A stretch of DNA of 21,962 nt from Candidatus Intestinimonas stercorigallinarum (GCA_019115345.1 DXDV01000099.1:1-21962); one strand, 5' to 3'; shown: positions 1-6,161, numbered from the stretch's first letter. Numbers and translations are program-made. Notes: generated from the sequence alone by a model not told the origin.

Positions 1-1212
1 GTCATCGAGACCGGCTACGGCATCTCCCTGCGCCCCCTGGCCCTCTTCGCCAACGAGGTCTACCGGGACTGCGACTGCTCCTGCTTCGAGGCCAAGTTCG
101 CCGGGGACGACGCCGACCACTACACCGAGAAGGACAAGGCCCTGGCCGCCCGGATGCACAAGGCCATCACCATCATCCTCTTCAAGCTGGAGGGTCAGAA
201 GATCCTGCGCAACCCCGGCTTCGGCATGGAGGACCGGCTGCTGCTGGACAAGATCGACTACGAGCACAAATGCATCACCATCAACGGGGTGAAGTACGAC
301 CTGGCCGACACCGACTTCCCCACCGTGGACCGGGAGCACCCCTACGACCTCTCCCCCGAGGAGAGCGACCTCATCGACCAGCTCACCGAGTCCTTCGAGC
401 GCAGCGAGAAGCTCCAGAAGCACGTGCGCTTCCTCTACTCCAAGGGCGGGCTCTACAAGATCTTCAACGGCAACCTCCTCCTCCACGGCTGCATCCCCCT
501 CACCGACGACGGCCAGATCCGCAGGTTCAGCATGGTGGGCTGCAAGGAGCTGGGCGGCCGGGCCTTCCTGGACCACGCCGAGGCGGTGGCCCGGCAGGGC
601 TACTACGCCAAGCCCGGCACGCCCGAGCGCATCGCCGGCCAGGACTTCCTCTGGTTCCTCTGGTGCGGCCGCAACTCTCCCCTCTTCGGCCGGCAGCAGA
701 TGACCACCTTCGAGCGCCGGCTCATCAAGGACGAGTCCTCCTGGGCCGAGCCCAAGAACGCCTACTACACCTTCTACAACGACCCCGCCGTGTGCGACAT
801 GCTCCTGGCCGAGTTCGGCCTCAGCGGCCCCCACTGCCACATCATCAACGGCCATGTGCCGGTGAAGTCCAAAAAGGGCGAGAGCCCCTTCAAGGGCGGC
901 GGCAAGCTCATCGTCATCGACGGCGGCTTCTGCCGGGCCTACCAGCCCACCACCGGCATCGCCGGCTACACCCTCATCTACAACTCCAACTGCTACCGCA
1001 TCGTCTCCCACAAGCCCTTCTCCGGCAAGCAGGAAGCCATTCGCGAGAACCGGGACATCGCCTCCACCTCCGAGATCTTCGAGCGCATGGAGACCCGGGT
1101 GAAGATCTCCGGCACCGACATCGGCAGCAACCTCCAGCAGCAGGTGGACGACCTGAAGGCCCTCCTCCGTGCCTACAAGATGGGCGAGGTGCTGGAGGAC
1201 CACAGAGAATAA
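1..1212 (+). CDS. fbp: Fructose-1,6-bisphosphatase class III, 3' part (5' end outside window)
   Basis: Hydrolyses fructose 1,6-bisphosphate to fructose 6-phosphate in gluconeogenesis, in the cytosol. The reading frame is open from base 1 (first residues VIETGYGISL) to the TAA at 1210-1212, giving 403 residues of the C-terminal part. The Firmicutes class III enzyme is usually about 640-670 residues, so roughly the first 250 are missing. Family-typical stretches include FLWFLWCGRNSPLFGR, the HCHIINGHVPVK segment and IDGGFCRAYQPTTGIAGYTL, which belong to the class III FBPase family (Pfam FBPase_2). An internal ATG at 154 is not a plausible start because conserved sequence continues upstream of it. 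The gene is followed by a strong hairpin terminator. Its transcription converges with the minus-strand flavodoxin/DtxR operon, so the two share this intergenic space. I see no frameshift or internal stop. Confidence 0.95.
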   Translation, partial: VIETGYGISLRPLALFANEVYRDCDCSCFEAKFAGDDADHYTEKDKALAARMHKAITIILFKLEGQKILRNPGFGMEDRLLLDKIDYEHKCITINGVKYDLADTDFPTVDREHPYDLSPEESDLIDQLTESFERSEKLQKHVRFLYSKGGLYKIFNGNLLLHGCIPLTDDGQIRRFSMVGCKELGGRAFLDHAEAVARQGYYAKPGTPERIAGQDFLWFLWCGRNSPLFGRQQMTTFERRLIKDESSWAEPKNAYYTFYNDPAVCDMLLAEFGLSGPHCHIINGHVPVKSKKGESPFKGGGKLIVIDGGFCRAYQPTTGIAGYTLIYNSNCYRIVSHKPFSGKQEAIRENRDIASTSEIFERMETRVKISGTDIGSNLQQQVDDLKALLRAYKMGEVLEDHRE

Positions 1213-1253
1213 GGATTTTTTGTCCTCCGACGCCGCCAACATCTTCGGAAGCG

Positions 1254-1304
1254 ACAGCGCCCCCTGTCCGCCTATGGCGGACAGGGGGCGCTGTTCATTT
1301 CTTA
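1254..1304 (+). terminator. Rho-independent terminator of fbp
   Basis: A perfect 19-bp inverted repeat (1254-1272 and 1276-1294) closes on a TAT loop and is followed on the plus strand by a T-rich tail (TTCATTTCTT). On the minus strand the stem has no T run after it, so it is assigned mainly to fbp. It may still stall transcription arriving from the DtxR-like gene. Confidence 0.85.
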
Positions 1305-1347
1305 TGGTTTGACGGGGCCCATGCATCCCGGGATCTTCGGACGGCGC

Positions 1348-1746
1348 TTACTCCCCCGCCGCCCGCAGGATCACCGTGTTTTCCGGAAGCACCCGGCGGA
1401 TGAGCCGCTCAATGCTCTCCTCCGACAGGCTGCACAGGCAGGCCACCGCGTCCCGGCGGGCCACCTGCCGCTCCAAGGCCAGTTCCTCCGTCAGGAAGGA
1501 CTCCAGGAGCGTGCACTTGGTATAGAGCTGATTGGCCGCCCAGACGCCCTCCTCGGTGAGCTGGACCCGGCCATAGTGCCGCTTGCTGATAAGCCCCTCA
1601 CCGGACAGCACCCCCATCATGTGGACCACGCTGGCCGGAGAGACCCCCAGCGCCCGGGAGATGTCCACAGAACGGACCGGGGCGCCTTCGCCGCTGAGCT
1701 CGTAAATGGTGAGCAGATACCGTGTAGCCGCCGCAGACATGCCCAT
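1348..1746 (-). CDS. DtxR-fold transcriptional regulator lacking canonical metal ligands
   Basis: This is a 132-residue protein of the DtxR/MntR fold without an SH3 domain. Residues 1-60 form the winged helix (recognition region VDISRALGVSPASVVHMMGVL) and residues about 65-120 form the dimerisation helices. Aligned by eye with the canonical paralogue at 3206-3589, all expected ligands are replaced: D9 to R9, E12 to L12, H78 to C78, C100 to V101, E103 to L104 and H104 to C105. C103 is an additional cysteine in the sequence ACLC. The family normally senses Mn(II) or Fe(II); this member probably senses something else, or uses cysteine ligands for Zn, Fe-S or redox, which is inference. ATG follows AGGAGG by 8-9 nt. 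It is the last gene of the DUF3793-flavodoxin operon, with 21 nt between it and the flavodoxin stop. DNA binding is likely; the target is unknown. Confidence 0.85.
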   Translation of the reverse strand: MGMSAAATRYLLTIYELSGEGAPVRSVDISRALGVSPASVVHMMGVLSGEGLISKRHYGRVQLTEEGVWAANQLYTKCTLLESFLTEELALERQVARRDAVACLCSLSEESIERLIRRVLPENTVILRAAGE

Positions 1747-1767
1747 GTTCCCCGCCTCCTTTCTCGA

Positions 1768-2199
1768 TTACGCCCCGGCGAAGCCGCCGCCGAAGGCGAT
1801 GCAGCGCTCCAGACCCTCATCGTCCGGCGTCTCGTTGACCATCAGGCCCTCGCCGCCGTAGAGGACGGCGCCGTCCCGCTCCGACCGGTCCCACCAGTCC
1901 CGCATCCACTGGCCGTCGCCCCAGCCGTAGGAGCCGAAGAGGGCCACCTTCTTGCCCGAGAGCTTGCCCTCGATGCTGGTGAAGAAGGGCTCGAACTCGT
2001 CCTCCTCCAGCACCTCGGCGCCCATGGCCGGGCAGCCCAGTGCCAGCAGATCGCAACCGGTGACGTCGGCCTCGGAAGCCTCGGAGACGGTCATCAGCTT
2101 GACCTCCGCCCCGGCGGCCTCGGCGCCCTGGGCGATGGCCTTGGCCATGGCCTCGGTGTTGCCGGTTTGGGACCAGTAGATAATCGACATCTTGCTCAT
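1768..2199 (-). CDS. Short-chain flavodoxin
   Basis: A 143-residue FMN-binding electron carrier, the usual size for clostridial short-chain flavodoxins. The N-terminal strand and phosphate loop read MSIIYWSQTGNTEAM, with SQTGNT at residues 10-15 binding the FMN phosphate. The first isoalloxazine loop is near LALGCPAMGAEVLEE (about 52-66) and the second near FGSYGWGDGQWM (about 88-99). Flavodoxins replace ferredoxin in low-potential electron transfer and are classically induced when iron is scarce. That fits the operator-flanked promoter of this operon. ATG follows GGAGGG by about 8 nt. It lies between DUF3793 and a DtxR-fold regulator. Its redox partner cannot be read from the sequence. Confidence 0.95.
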   Translation of the reverse strand: MSKMSIIYWSQTGNTEAMAKAIAQGAEAAGAEVKLMTVSEASEADVTGCDLLALGCPAMGAEVLEEDEFEPFFTSIEGKLSGKKVALFGSYGWGDGQWMRDWWDRSERDGAVLYGGEGLMVNETPDDEGLERCIAFGGGFAGA

Positions 2200-2275
2200 G
2201 ATTCAATTCCCTCCATATGTAATTGAAGTGATGGAATACGCTTTGCAATGGGCCGCTCGCCGCGGGCCGGCCCAG

Positions 2276-2842
2276 TCAGGCCGCCTGAAAGACCTGCTCC
2301 AGGGACATGCCCATGGCCAGTCTGGCGCACAGGCTTCTGCGGCAGCGGTCATACCGCCGGAACATGGCCCGGGCCCGGTCCACGTCGGAATAGACCTTCC
2401 AGTAGCCGCACAGCTTGCAGTTCCGGCCCCGGTGGCGCTGGAAGCCCTCCACGTCCTCGGGGGGATACCCCAGAAAAAGCCCGATCTCATGGGGGAACTC
2501 CGCCTCCGTCCGAAGCCGCTCTCCCAGCCGGTCCAGCATGGTCTCCACCGCTGCGCCTACCGGGTAGCCGTCCCCCCGCAGCAGCTTTGCCGCCAGGGGC
2601 AGACGGAACTCCCGCTCCAGCAGCGCCGGCCGGTAGACCAACAGCAGCAGCGCGTCGGGGTTGGGGCCGTCCATGGTCCGAAAGGCCACCCCTCTGGGGC
2701 CAAACAGCCGCCGGTATTCCTCCAGGCGTATCTCCAAATCGGGGAATTCCGTCCGGGAAAGGGAGACGAGGTTGGCCGGCTTGAGTCCCGCCAGCGCGGG
2801 CGCGCAGTGATAGGCCAAAATCTGATCCAAGGTGCGTTCCAT
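2276..2842 (-). CDS. DUF3793 family protein, first gene of the putative iron-responsive operon
   Basis: A 188-residue soluble protein that I recognise as DUF3793, a Clostridia-centred family with no established biochemical function. Hallmarks are HEIGLFLGYPPEDVEGF (residues 118-134) and the following NCKLCGYWKVY segment. Cysteines at 142, 145, 167 and 172 form a CxxC plus two distant cysteines, which could bind a metal or cluster (inference). No membrane segment or signal peptide is visible. ATG is preceded by AAAGGAGAG. The leader contains two copies of a GGTTAGC palindrome and a near-consensus promoter. The flavodoxin starts 76 nt downstream on the same strand, with no hairpin terminator visible between them, so co-transcription is likely. 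The context suggests a role in iron-limited redox metabolism, but this is guilt by association only. Confidence 0.85.
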   Translation of the reverse strand: MERTLDQILAYHCAPALAGLKPANLVSLSRTEFPDLEIRLEEYRRLFGPRGVAFRTMDGPNPDALLLLVYRPALLEREFRLPLAAKLLRGDGYPVGAAVETMLDRLGERLRTEAEFPHEIGLFLGYPPEDVEGFQRHRGRNCKLCGYWKVYSDVDRARAMFRRYDRCRRSLCARLAMGMSLEQVFQAA

Positions 2843-2863
2843 AGGCAGGTATTCTCTCCTTTT

Positions 2864-2881
2864 GGTTAGCTTTCGCTAACC
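2864..2881. promoter_or_regulatory. DtxR-type operator, copy 1 (leader of DUF3793)
   Basis: A perfect 7-bp inverted repeat, GGTTAGC-TTTC-GCTAACC, about 20 nt upstream of the DUF3793 start codon and next to its ribosome binding site. The half-site GGTTAG is shared with the DtxR/IdeR consensus box, but the 4-nt spacer differs. Repeated copies at 2923-2940 and 3874-3891 support a real operator. The binding protein is inferred. Confidence 0.75.
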
Positions 2882-2922
2882 TTTTGCCAAAAAGCAACGG
2901 GGCGGCGCCCCGTTTCCGTTTT

Positions 2923-2940
2923 GGTTAGCTTTCGCTAACT
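2923..2940. promoter_or_regulatory. DtxR-type operator, copy 2 (at the operon start site)
   Basis: GGTTAGC-TTTC-GCTAACT has the same arms as copy 1 except for the last base. It lies immediately downstream of the -10 box at 2952-2947, covering the expected transcription start (about 2940) and early transcribed region. A repressor bound here would block initiation. It is 59 nt from copy 1. Confidence 0.78.
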
Positions 2941-2946
2941 GTTTGG

Positions 2947-2975
2947 AGAATAACACATTTCCTCTCCCCTGTCAA
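2947..2975 (-). promoter_or_regulatory. Sigma-A-type promoter of the DUF3793-flavodoxin-regulator operon
   Basis: Read on the minus strand, TTGACA (2975-2970) is followed after exactly 17 bp by TATTCT (2952-2947). The -35 is perfect and the -10 matches four of six consensus bases. Expected start near 2940 gives a leader of about 100 nt carrying both operator copies. Strong basal expression with repression by metal-loaded regulator is the simplest model. Confidence 0.8.
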
Positions 2976-2980
2976 GAGGA

Positions 2981-3021
2981 AATCCAAAAAAATCTGCCCG
3001 CCGGTGGTCCGGCGGGCAGAT
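2981..3021 (-). terminator. Rho-independent terminator of the canonical DtxR-type regulator gene
   Basis: A perfect 13-bp stem (2992-3004 with 3009-3021, loop TGGT) is followed on the minus strand by a run of T residues (complement of the A run ending at 2991). It separates the regulator at 3206-3589 from the promoter of the DUF3793 operon. Confidence 0.85.
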
Positions 3022-3205
3022 CAGTTTGTCGAAAAACCTCCGTGAGACGGCAGGGGTGCCGCAGAGACGCAGGGGAGCTCGAGGGGGCGGCAGCCCGCCT
3101 CAAGTGAGATCACATCCCCCGCAGCCCTTGCCTTGCAAGGGCTGCGGCGAGCAAAGCGAGGACTTTTCCGCCCTGGAGAGGGCGGGAAAGGAACGGGATG
3201 CAGGC
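3022..3205 (-). other. Structured 3' untranslated region or intergenic repeat downstream of the regulator gene
   Basis: There are 184 bases with no convincing coding sequence between the regulator stop codon and its terminator. They hold a 12-bp perfect hairpin (3119-3130 with 3136-3147, 5-nt loop) and a second hairpin around 3162-3190 (CTTTTCCGCCCT pairing with AGGGCGGGAAAG, one G-T pair). The pattern resembles dispersed GC-rich intergenic repeats, but only one copy is in this window, so repeat status is untested. Short open frames here are not supported by a ribosome binding site or recognisable protein. Confidence 0.4.
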
Positions 3206-3589
3206 TCAGCCCTCGCCGGCGCCCTGATTGGGAAGAATATGGGCCTTCAAACGGGAGAAGGTCTCCTCGCTGATGTCGTGCTCGATGCGGCAGGCGTCCT
3301 CCGCCGCCACCTCCGGGCTCACGCCCAGCGCGGTGAGCCACTCGGTGAGCAGGCGGTGCCGCTCGTAGATCCGGGAGGCGATCTCCATCCCCGCGTCGGT
3401 CAACGTCAGCAGTCCGTCCCGGTCCATGGATACATAGCCGTTCTCCCGCAGCAGGCTCATGGCCCGGCTCACACTGGGCTTGGAGTAATTCAAGTGGTGC
3501 GCCACATCAATGGAGCGCACCGTCCCCTTCTTTTCCCGAATGGCCAGAATGGCCTCCAGATAATCTTCCGCGGATTCTTGGATCTTCAA
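3206..3589 (-). CDS. Metal-dependent transcriptional regulator, DtxR/MntR family
   Basis: A 127-residue regulator with the N-terminal winged helix (about 1-62) and metal-binding/dimerisation domain (about 63-122); no SH3 domain. Ligand positions are intact by eye: D9 and E12 in ESAEDYLEAIL, H78 in YERHRLL, and C100, E103 and H104 in DACRIEH. Cysteine at the fifth position is as in DtxR/IdeR, whereas B. subtilis MntR has Glu there, which leans towards iron sensing but does not settle it. The start is TTG at 3589-3587, since homologues of this type begin MKIQESAE. AGGAGGG lies about 7 nt upstream and no ATG is suitable. It sits between the DUF3793 operon and divergent feoA and is the best candidate to bind the GGTTAGC palindromes. 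No palindrome lies at its own promoter, so autoregulation is not evident. Confidence 0.92.
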   Translation of the reverse strand: MKIQESAEDYLEAILAIREKKGTVRSIDVAHHLNYSKPSVSRAMSLLRENGYVSMDRDGLLTLTDAGMEIASRIYERHRLLTEWLTALGVSPEVAAEDACRIEHDISEETFSRLKAHILPNQGAGEG

Positions 3590-3729
3590 CAGGCTCCCTC
3601 CTAAATTCAGCCCCGCCGCCGCGGCTTGCCTCCATGCGCGACGGCGCCGTCAAACCGCTGGGATTCCTCCACCCGGACGCCGGCGCTCCGACAGCAGACC
3701 GGCCCAGGACCATCCATAAATTTGTTTTC

Positions 3730-3758
3730 ATTCTAGCACAGTTTTTCCACCGTTACAA
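3730..3758 (-). promoter_or_regulatory. Promoter of the DtxR/MntR regulator, with long GC-rich leader
   Basis: On the minus strand TTGTAA (3758-3753), a 17-bp spacer and TAGAAT (3735-3730) form a good sigma-A-type promoter with an extended -10 (TGC just before TAGAAT). The start near 3723 gives a leader of about 133 nt to the TTG codon. The leader includes the self-complementary GACGGCGCCGTC and other GC-rich potential stems. I did not recognise a known riboswitch in it. Confidence 0.7.
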
Positions 3759-3832
3759 GCCTTAGAGAAGGGCTCTTCCCCAAATTGGGGGCGCGCAGCC
3801 CGGCCATGGCCCCGGAAATCTTCGGTTTGGGC

Positions 3833-3861
3833 TTGACAGCGCAGGTTAGCGGTGTTAAACT
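3833..3861 (+). promoter_or_regulatory. Promoter of feoA
   Basis: A perfect TTGACA (3833-3838), 17-bp spacer and TAAACT (3856-3861) predict a start near 3868, giving a leader of about 70 nt. GGTTAGC half-sites lie inside the spacer and overlap the -10, and a full palindrome starts a few bases after the start site. Repression by a metal-loaded regulator is expected. Confidence 0.78.
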
Positions 3862-3865
3862 AACG
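3844..3865. promoter_or_regulatory. Degenerate operator half-sites overlapping the feoA promoter
   Basis: GGTTAGC at 3844-3850 and ACTAACG at 3859-3865 are inverted but separated by 8 nt rather than 4, so this is not a canonical copy. The left half-site lies exactly 30 bp before that of the full palindrome at 3874, about three helical turns, which would allow binding on the same face. Tentative. Confidence 0.4.
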
Positions 3866-3873
3866 TCAGCAAT

Positions 3874-3891
3874 GGTTAGCTTTTGCTAACC
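3874..3891. promoter_or_regulatory. DtxR-type operator, copy 3 (feoA leader)
   Basis: GGTTAGC-TTTT-GCTAACC, a perfect 7-bp inverted repeat differing from copy 1 only in one spacer base. It lies about +7 to +24 relative to the predicted feoA start, matching the downstream placement of copy 2 at the DUF3793 promoter. Confidence 0.78.
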
Positions 3892-3937
3892 AATTATGAC
3901 ACTGACAAACCATACGGCAAAGGAGAGGTGATCGCTC

Positions 3938-4147
3938 ATGCCACTGACGATGGCGCCCCGGGGTTCCGCCGCGACGGTCAAGAAGATCAATGGGAAGGAT
4001 GAGATCCGCCGTTTTCTGAAAAGCCTCGGCTTTGTGGAAGGCGAGGTGGTGACGGTGGTCTCCGAGCTGGGAGGAAACCTGATCGTCAGCCGAAAGGACA
4101 CCCCTGTCGCCCTCAGCAAGCATATGGCCAGCCGGATCTTGGTCTGA
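3938..4147 (+). CDS. feoA: FeoA-type ferrous iron transport protein, orphan
   Basis: A 69-residue SH3-like FeoA domain protein, slightly below the usual length of about 75. FeoA is a small cytosolic partner of the ferrous iron permease FeoB, thought to assemble or regulate the transporter. Recognisable features are the N-terminal MPLTMAPRGSAATVKKI strand, the LKSLGFVEGEVVTVV segment (about 28-42) and the C-terminal ALSKHMASRILV. ATG follows GGAGAGGTGATC, a near-complete match to the anti-Shine-Dalgarno complement. No feoB or second feoA follows: the next gene is convergent and starts beyond 6 kb. So either FeoB is elsewhere or this FeoA has another partner. Its promoter carries the same palindromes as the DUF3793-flavodoxin operon, placing both in one putative regulon. 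Confidence 0.9.
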   Translation: MPLTMAPRGSAATVKKINGKDEIRRFLKSLGFVEGEVVTVVSELGGNLIVSRKDTPVALSKHMASRILV

Positions 4148-4198
4148 CAGGCGGGGCTTCCCCCGCCCAAATCGCCATCGGTGCTCTTCCGTGGGAGC

Positions 4199-4247
4199 AA
4201 AAAAGGAAAAGCGCATGGGTCCCGACGCGTCGGGGTCCATGCGCTTT
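4199..4247 (-). terminator. Terminator of the DUF4914 gene, probably shared with feoA
   Basis: An 11-bp stem (4208-4218 with 4237-4247) encloses a further perfect palindrome, CCCGACGCGTCGGG (4221-4234), joined through G-T pairs. The whole 40 nt can fold as one hairpin. On the minus strand it is followed by TTTTCC and a T run, typical for the DUF4914 transcript. On the plus strand the tail is only weakly T-rich, but this is the only hairpin of that kind after feoA. Confidence 0.82.
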
Positions 4248-4286
4248 GTCTGTCCGGCGTATTCCGGCGGGGGCACATCCCCGGCC

Positions 4287-6161
4287 TTATTGCAGGCCCA
4301 GGGGGATGATGGAACAGTAGTCCTCAATGGAGCCGTTGTTCTGGAAGCATTTAAGGATCTCTTTTCCGATGGGATGGAGCTCCGGCACGTCGAAGGCGGA
4401 GAGCTCCTTGGCGAAAAAGTCGTAGAGGATCTTGGCGCCCTTGTCGTAGCCCTCGTCCCCCAGAGTCTCCTGCCGCTCAGGGCGGAGGAAGCGGGAGCTG
4501 ATCTGCTGGCCGTCCACCTTCATCTCCTTGAGGGCGTAGCCCAGGAGGGGACAGCGGGCGGGGACCAGCCGGTCCATCTTCATATTGACGCCGCCCCGCC
4601 GGGCCAGATATTCCCGGGCGATCCACTCGGCGGCGAAGCCGATCTTATAGGCCCCGATGTGCTGGTTGGGGATGAGCACATACTTGGTGTTCTTGCACCG
4701 GAGGATCTGCTCCAGGAGGAGGTTGGCCTGCTTCACCCGCAGGCCGGTGGCAAAGGGCCAGTAGGAGCCCACGCCCTCGCTGGCCAGCTTGGCGCTGCCG
4801 CTGATGCTGGGGTTATTGAAGCCCCGGGGGGCCACCAGCCGCCACAGCCAGGCCAGGGCCGGCGGGATGATGCCCATGAGGCCCAGGATGCCGTAGCTGG
4901 GGTGCTCATTGGTGGCGGGAGGCATGCGGACGCCGAAGCTGCGCACATCCACCTCCACCGGCTTGTCGGCAATGTGGGGGATGAGCCGGCGGGGAATGAT
5001 GACCCGGGGGTTGGGGCAGGGCTTGCCGTCGGAGTCCAGGGTGTGCTCCCACAGCAGGCAGGTGGAGCGGGGCACTCCGTCGATGTTGAAGAACATAAGG
5101 GGCTCCTTGGTGTGGATGGAGATGCGCTCATAGAGGGGGTCGGCGCCGTACTCGGTGATGCCGTCCACCCGGATGAACCAGCCGTCCTCGCCGTCGGTGA
5201 GGGCCAGCTTGCCGCTGCGGGGCTGGTAGCTGGGCTGGCACATGGCCATGTCGTCGGTGACGGGCTGGATGGTACAGGTATCGCTCATGCTGATATAGGT
5301 CTTTTCATTGGTCTCGATGTTGACGCCCAGCAGCACCCGGCCGTCGGCCACCCGGGGCACATCCTGGAGCAGCTCGCTCTTGCCGCCGCCGGAGGCGCCC
5401 TCGTGCATCATGACCATCTCGTTTTCGTAGGGGGTGATGACCCGGGCGGCGGAGGCATGGGCGGTGATCCAGCCCTCCCGCTCACCGATGTCCAGCAGGA
5501 CGCTGTAAATGCCCTTCTTGGCGGAGGGACCGGGGTAGAGGTTGTAGGAAAAGACCTCGTGGAGGTCGCTGTGACGGCTGTGGACCACCACCTGCCGTCC
5601 CTCGAAATGGGTGTGCCGGAAGGGGGGCGCCACGTAGACGATGGCGCGGGGCTTGAAGTGCTCCACCTCCCTGGCATTCACAAATGCCTGGAGCTCCGCC
5701 AGGGCAAAGGCAAAGAAGGCGGCGTTCCGGGGGCAGACCAGGATGGAGTCGTAGCCGTACTGGTAGCCGCCGGCCTTGAAGGGCACGATGATCAGCTCCT
5801 GGCGGGTGAGCCACTGGTAGGTCTCCTCCCGCAGGCGGTCAAAGTCGTACCCATAGACGTCCTCAAAGCGGGGCTTGTCGGTGGGCTGGTCGTCGGCGAT
5901 GCGCATGCAGTCCGGGTCCCGGCGGCGCATATAGTCCTCCATGTAGTTCACCACGGCGCCGTTTTTGCAGCGCACCACGGTGGCTTCCTTCACGGACTTG
6001 CCGTTTACATCGTAGAGGACCTCGATCTTGTCGGTGTGCTCATTGCCGAAAATAAGCTCGTAGAGGGTCTCCTTACTGTCGGGCACGATCACGCTGGGAC
6101 TGTTGTTGATGATCTTGGTCAGCTCCGGCGTAAATGTAAATTTTTCCAGCAAAACATTCAT
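4287..6161 (-). CDS. DUF4914 family protein with PEPCK-like P-loop
   Basis: A 624-residue cytosolic protein that I assign to DUF4914 from memory of its sequence type; function not established. Residues 253-262 read HEGASGGGKS, a kinase-1a-type phosphate loop like GxSGxGK(T/S) of phosphoenolpyruvate carboxykinase, with K261 and S262 as expected nucleotide contacts. Downstream GVNIETNEKTYISMSD (279-294) and VTDD (301-304) occupy positions where PEPCK places its metal-binding acidic residues. The N-terminal 240 residues and the C-terminal part (HIGAYKIGFAAEWIAREYLARRGG) do not resemble classical PEPCK to me. ATG at 6161 has only a weak upstream GTGAGG. It is monocistronic, with its own promoter and terminator. 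A nucleotide-dependent kinase or carboxykinase-like reaction is plausible but unproven. The long antisense frame over it is a codon-bias shadow. Confidence 0.8.
   Translation of the reverse strand: MNVLLEKFTFTPELTKIINNSPSVIVPDSKETLYELIFGNEHTDKIEVLYDVNGKSVKEATVVRCKNGAVVNYMEDYMRRRDPDCMRIADDQPTDKPRFEDVYGYDFDRLREETYQWLTRQELIIVPFKAGGYQYGYDSILVCPRNAAFFAFALAELQAFVNAREVEHFKPRAIVYVAPPFRHTHFEGRQVVVHSRHSDLHEVFSYNLYPGPSAKKGIYSVLLDIGEREGWITAHASAARVITPYENEMVMMHEGASGGGKSELLQDVPRVADGRVLLGVNIETNEKTYISMSDTCTIQPVTDDMAMCQPSYQPRSGKLALTDGEDGWFIRVDGITEYGADPLYERISIHTKEPLMFFNIDGVPRSTCLLWEHTLDSDGKPCPNPRVIIPRRLIPHIADKPVEVDVRSFGVRMPPATNEHPSYGILGLMGIIPPALAWLWRLVAPRGFNNPSISGSAKLASEGVGSYWPFATGLRVKQANLLLEQILRCKNTKYVLIPNQHIGAYKIGFAAEWIAREYLARRGGVNMKMDRLVPARCPLLGYALKEMKVDGQQISSRFLRPERQETLGDEGYDKGAKILYDFFAKELSAFDVPELHPIGKEILKCFQNNGSIEDYCSIIPLGLQ

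Noticed and set aside
3507..3731. A 74-codon open frame in the leader of the DtxR/MntR gene
   Set aside because: The ATG lies at the -10 box of the predicted promoter, so it cannot be on that transcript. Its translation is Arg/Gly/Pro-rich and overlaps the regulator in another frame.
4150..4167. GGCGGGG-CTTC-CCCCGCC hairpin directly after feoA as its terminator
   Set aside because: Only 7 bp and followed by CAAATCG with no T run. The larger hairpin at 4208-4247 is a better candidate.
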